Part shown: positions 63,846-63,950 of the stretch, piece by piece
Numbering within the stretch: position 1 is the first letter of the stretch
Layout of the letters: the number at the start of each line of letters is the position of its first letter
DNA from: Syntrophomonas sp.
GTDB taxonomy: Bacteria > Bacillota > Syntrophomonadia > Syntrophomonadales > Syntrophomonadaceae
Assembly (NCBI GenBank): GCA_016841875.1
Contig: JAENYG010000019.1
Coordinates: 1,595 to 65,544, forward strand
Direction: 5' to 3'
DNA length: 63,950 bases
Translations under genes and position numbers: made by a program
Notes under the pieces: model-generated
What the model was told of the DNA's origin: nothing
Database searches by the model: none
The model's input: only the letters and a program-made list of their open reading frames with translations

Positions 63846-63950
63846 GGTAGAGATAATGTCCATAGCTTTTAGAGTCAATTAATATCATAAGTCCCTATAA
63901 CCTGCATTCCCGGAATTTATAACGAGGGTGGATCCACACCTAGTGCTGTG

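Overview
The window looks like a piece of chromosome from an anaerobic, low-to-medium GC Firmicute. The best fit is a syntrophic fatty-acid oxidiser of the Syntrophomonas type. That is an inference from gene content: a Leu T-box, SpoIID, SLH and YbbR/CdaA proteins, two crotonases, an acyl-CoA dehydrogenase with a FixABCX-like electron-transfer set, strong AGGAGG ribosome binding sites and many TTG starts. No rRNA, tRNA, CRISPR array, prophage or intact insertion sequence was found.

Layout. 1-5.9 kb: a REP-like repeat array, a chemoreceptor, a transposase stub, a crotonase, two very small membrane-type proteins and an HD-GYP protein, all genes on the minus strand. 5.9-7.9 kb: one large protein of unknown function. 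7.9-20.1 kb: one long branched-chain amino acid locus. It has a clear promoter, a T-box whose specifier reads CUC (Leu), a broken ilvE remnant, then ilvD-ilvB-ilvN-ilvC-leuA-leuC-leuD-leuB-cimA and a terminator. LeuA and CimA together imply isoleucine synthesis from pyruvate by the citramalate route as well as leucine and valine synthesis. 20.3-26.1 kb: a sugar-nucleotidyltransferase, a BaiN-like flavoprotein and a MoxR/VWA pair. 26.2-34.4 kb: a MarR regulator, a truncated and an intact DUF169 protein, a crotonase, an Fe-S protein, then acyl-CoA dehydrogenase-fixC-fixX-etfB-etfA. The last set probably passes electrons from acyl-CoA to a redox carrier. 34.5-41.5 kb: housekeeping and uncharacterised genes (SMP-30, DUF815 ATPase, DUF4912, CPBP protease, FmdB, HAD, ComFB, RNase H, YkgJ). 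41.7-46.8 kb: a branched-chain amino acid ABC transporter, livJ-livH-livM-livG, in which livF is absent and an EamA transporter takes the next slot. 46.8-49.6 kb: SpoIID-like lipoprotein, trmL, a ferredoxin and thiamine pyrophosphokinase. 49.7-56.7 kb: cdaA-cdaR-FAD oxidoreductase-glmM-glmS ribozyme-glmS, joining c-di-AMP signalling to cell-wall precursor supply. 57-64 kb: a kinetoplastid-like IMP dehydrogenase, GNAT, a lipoprotein with an internal duplication, a ferritin-like protein, and an SLH surface protein preceded by an unidentified structured RNA leader.

The most interesting signals are: (1) a glmS ribozyme whose predicted cleavage site lies one base after the glmM stop codon and whose P1 stem carries a structured insert of about 135 nt; (2) an unassigned structured leader with a terminator upstream of the SLH gene; (3) a Leu T-box followed directly by a decayed ilvE; (4) several families of GGGGAC/GTCCCC REP-like palindromes scattered through the window, two of them inside the leucine operon; (5) a compound repeat between livJ and livH bounded by two identical palindromes.
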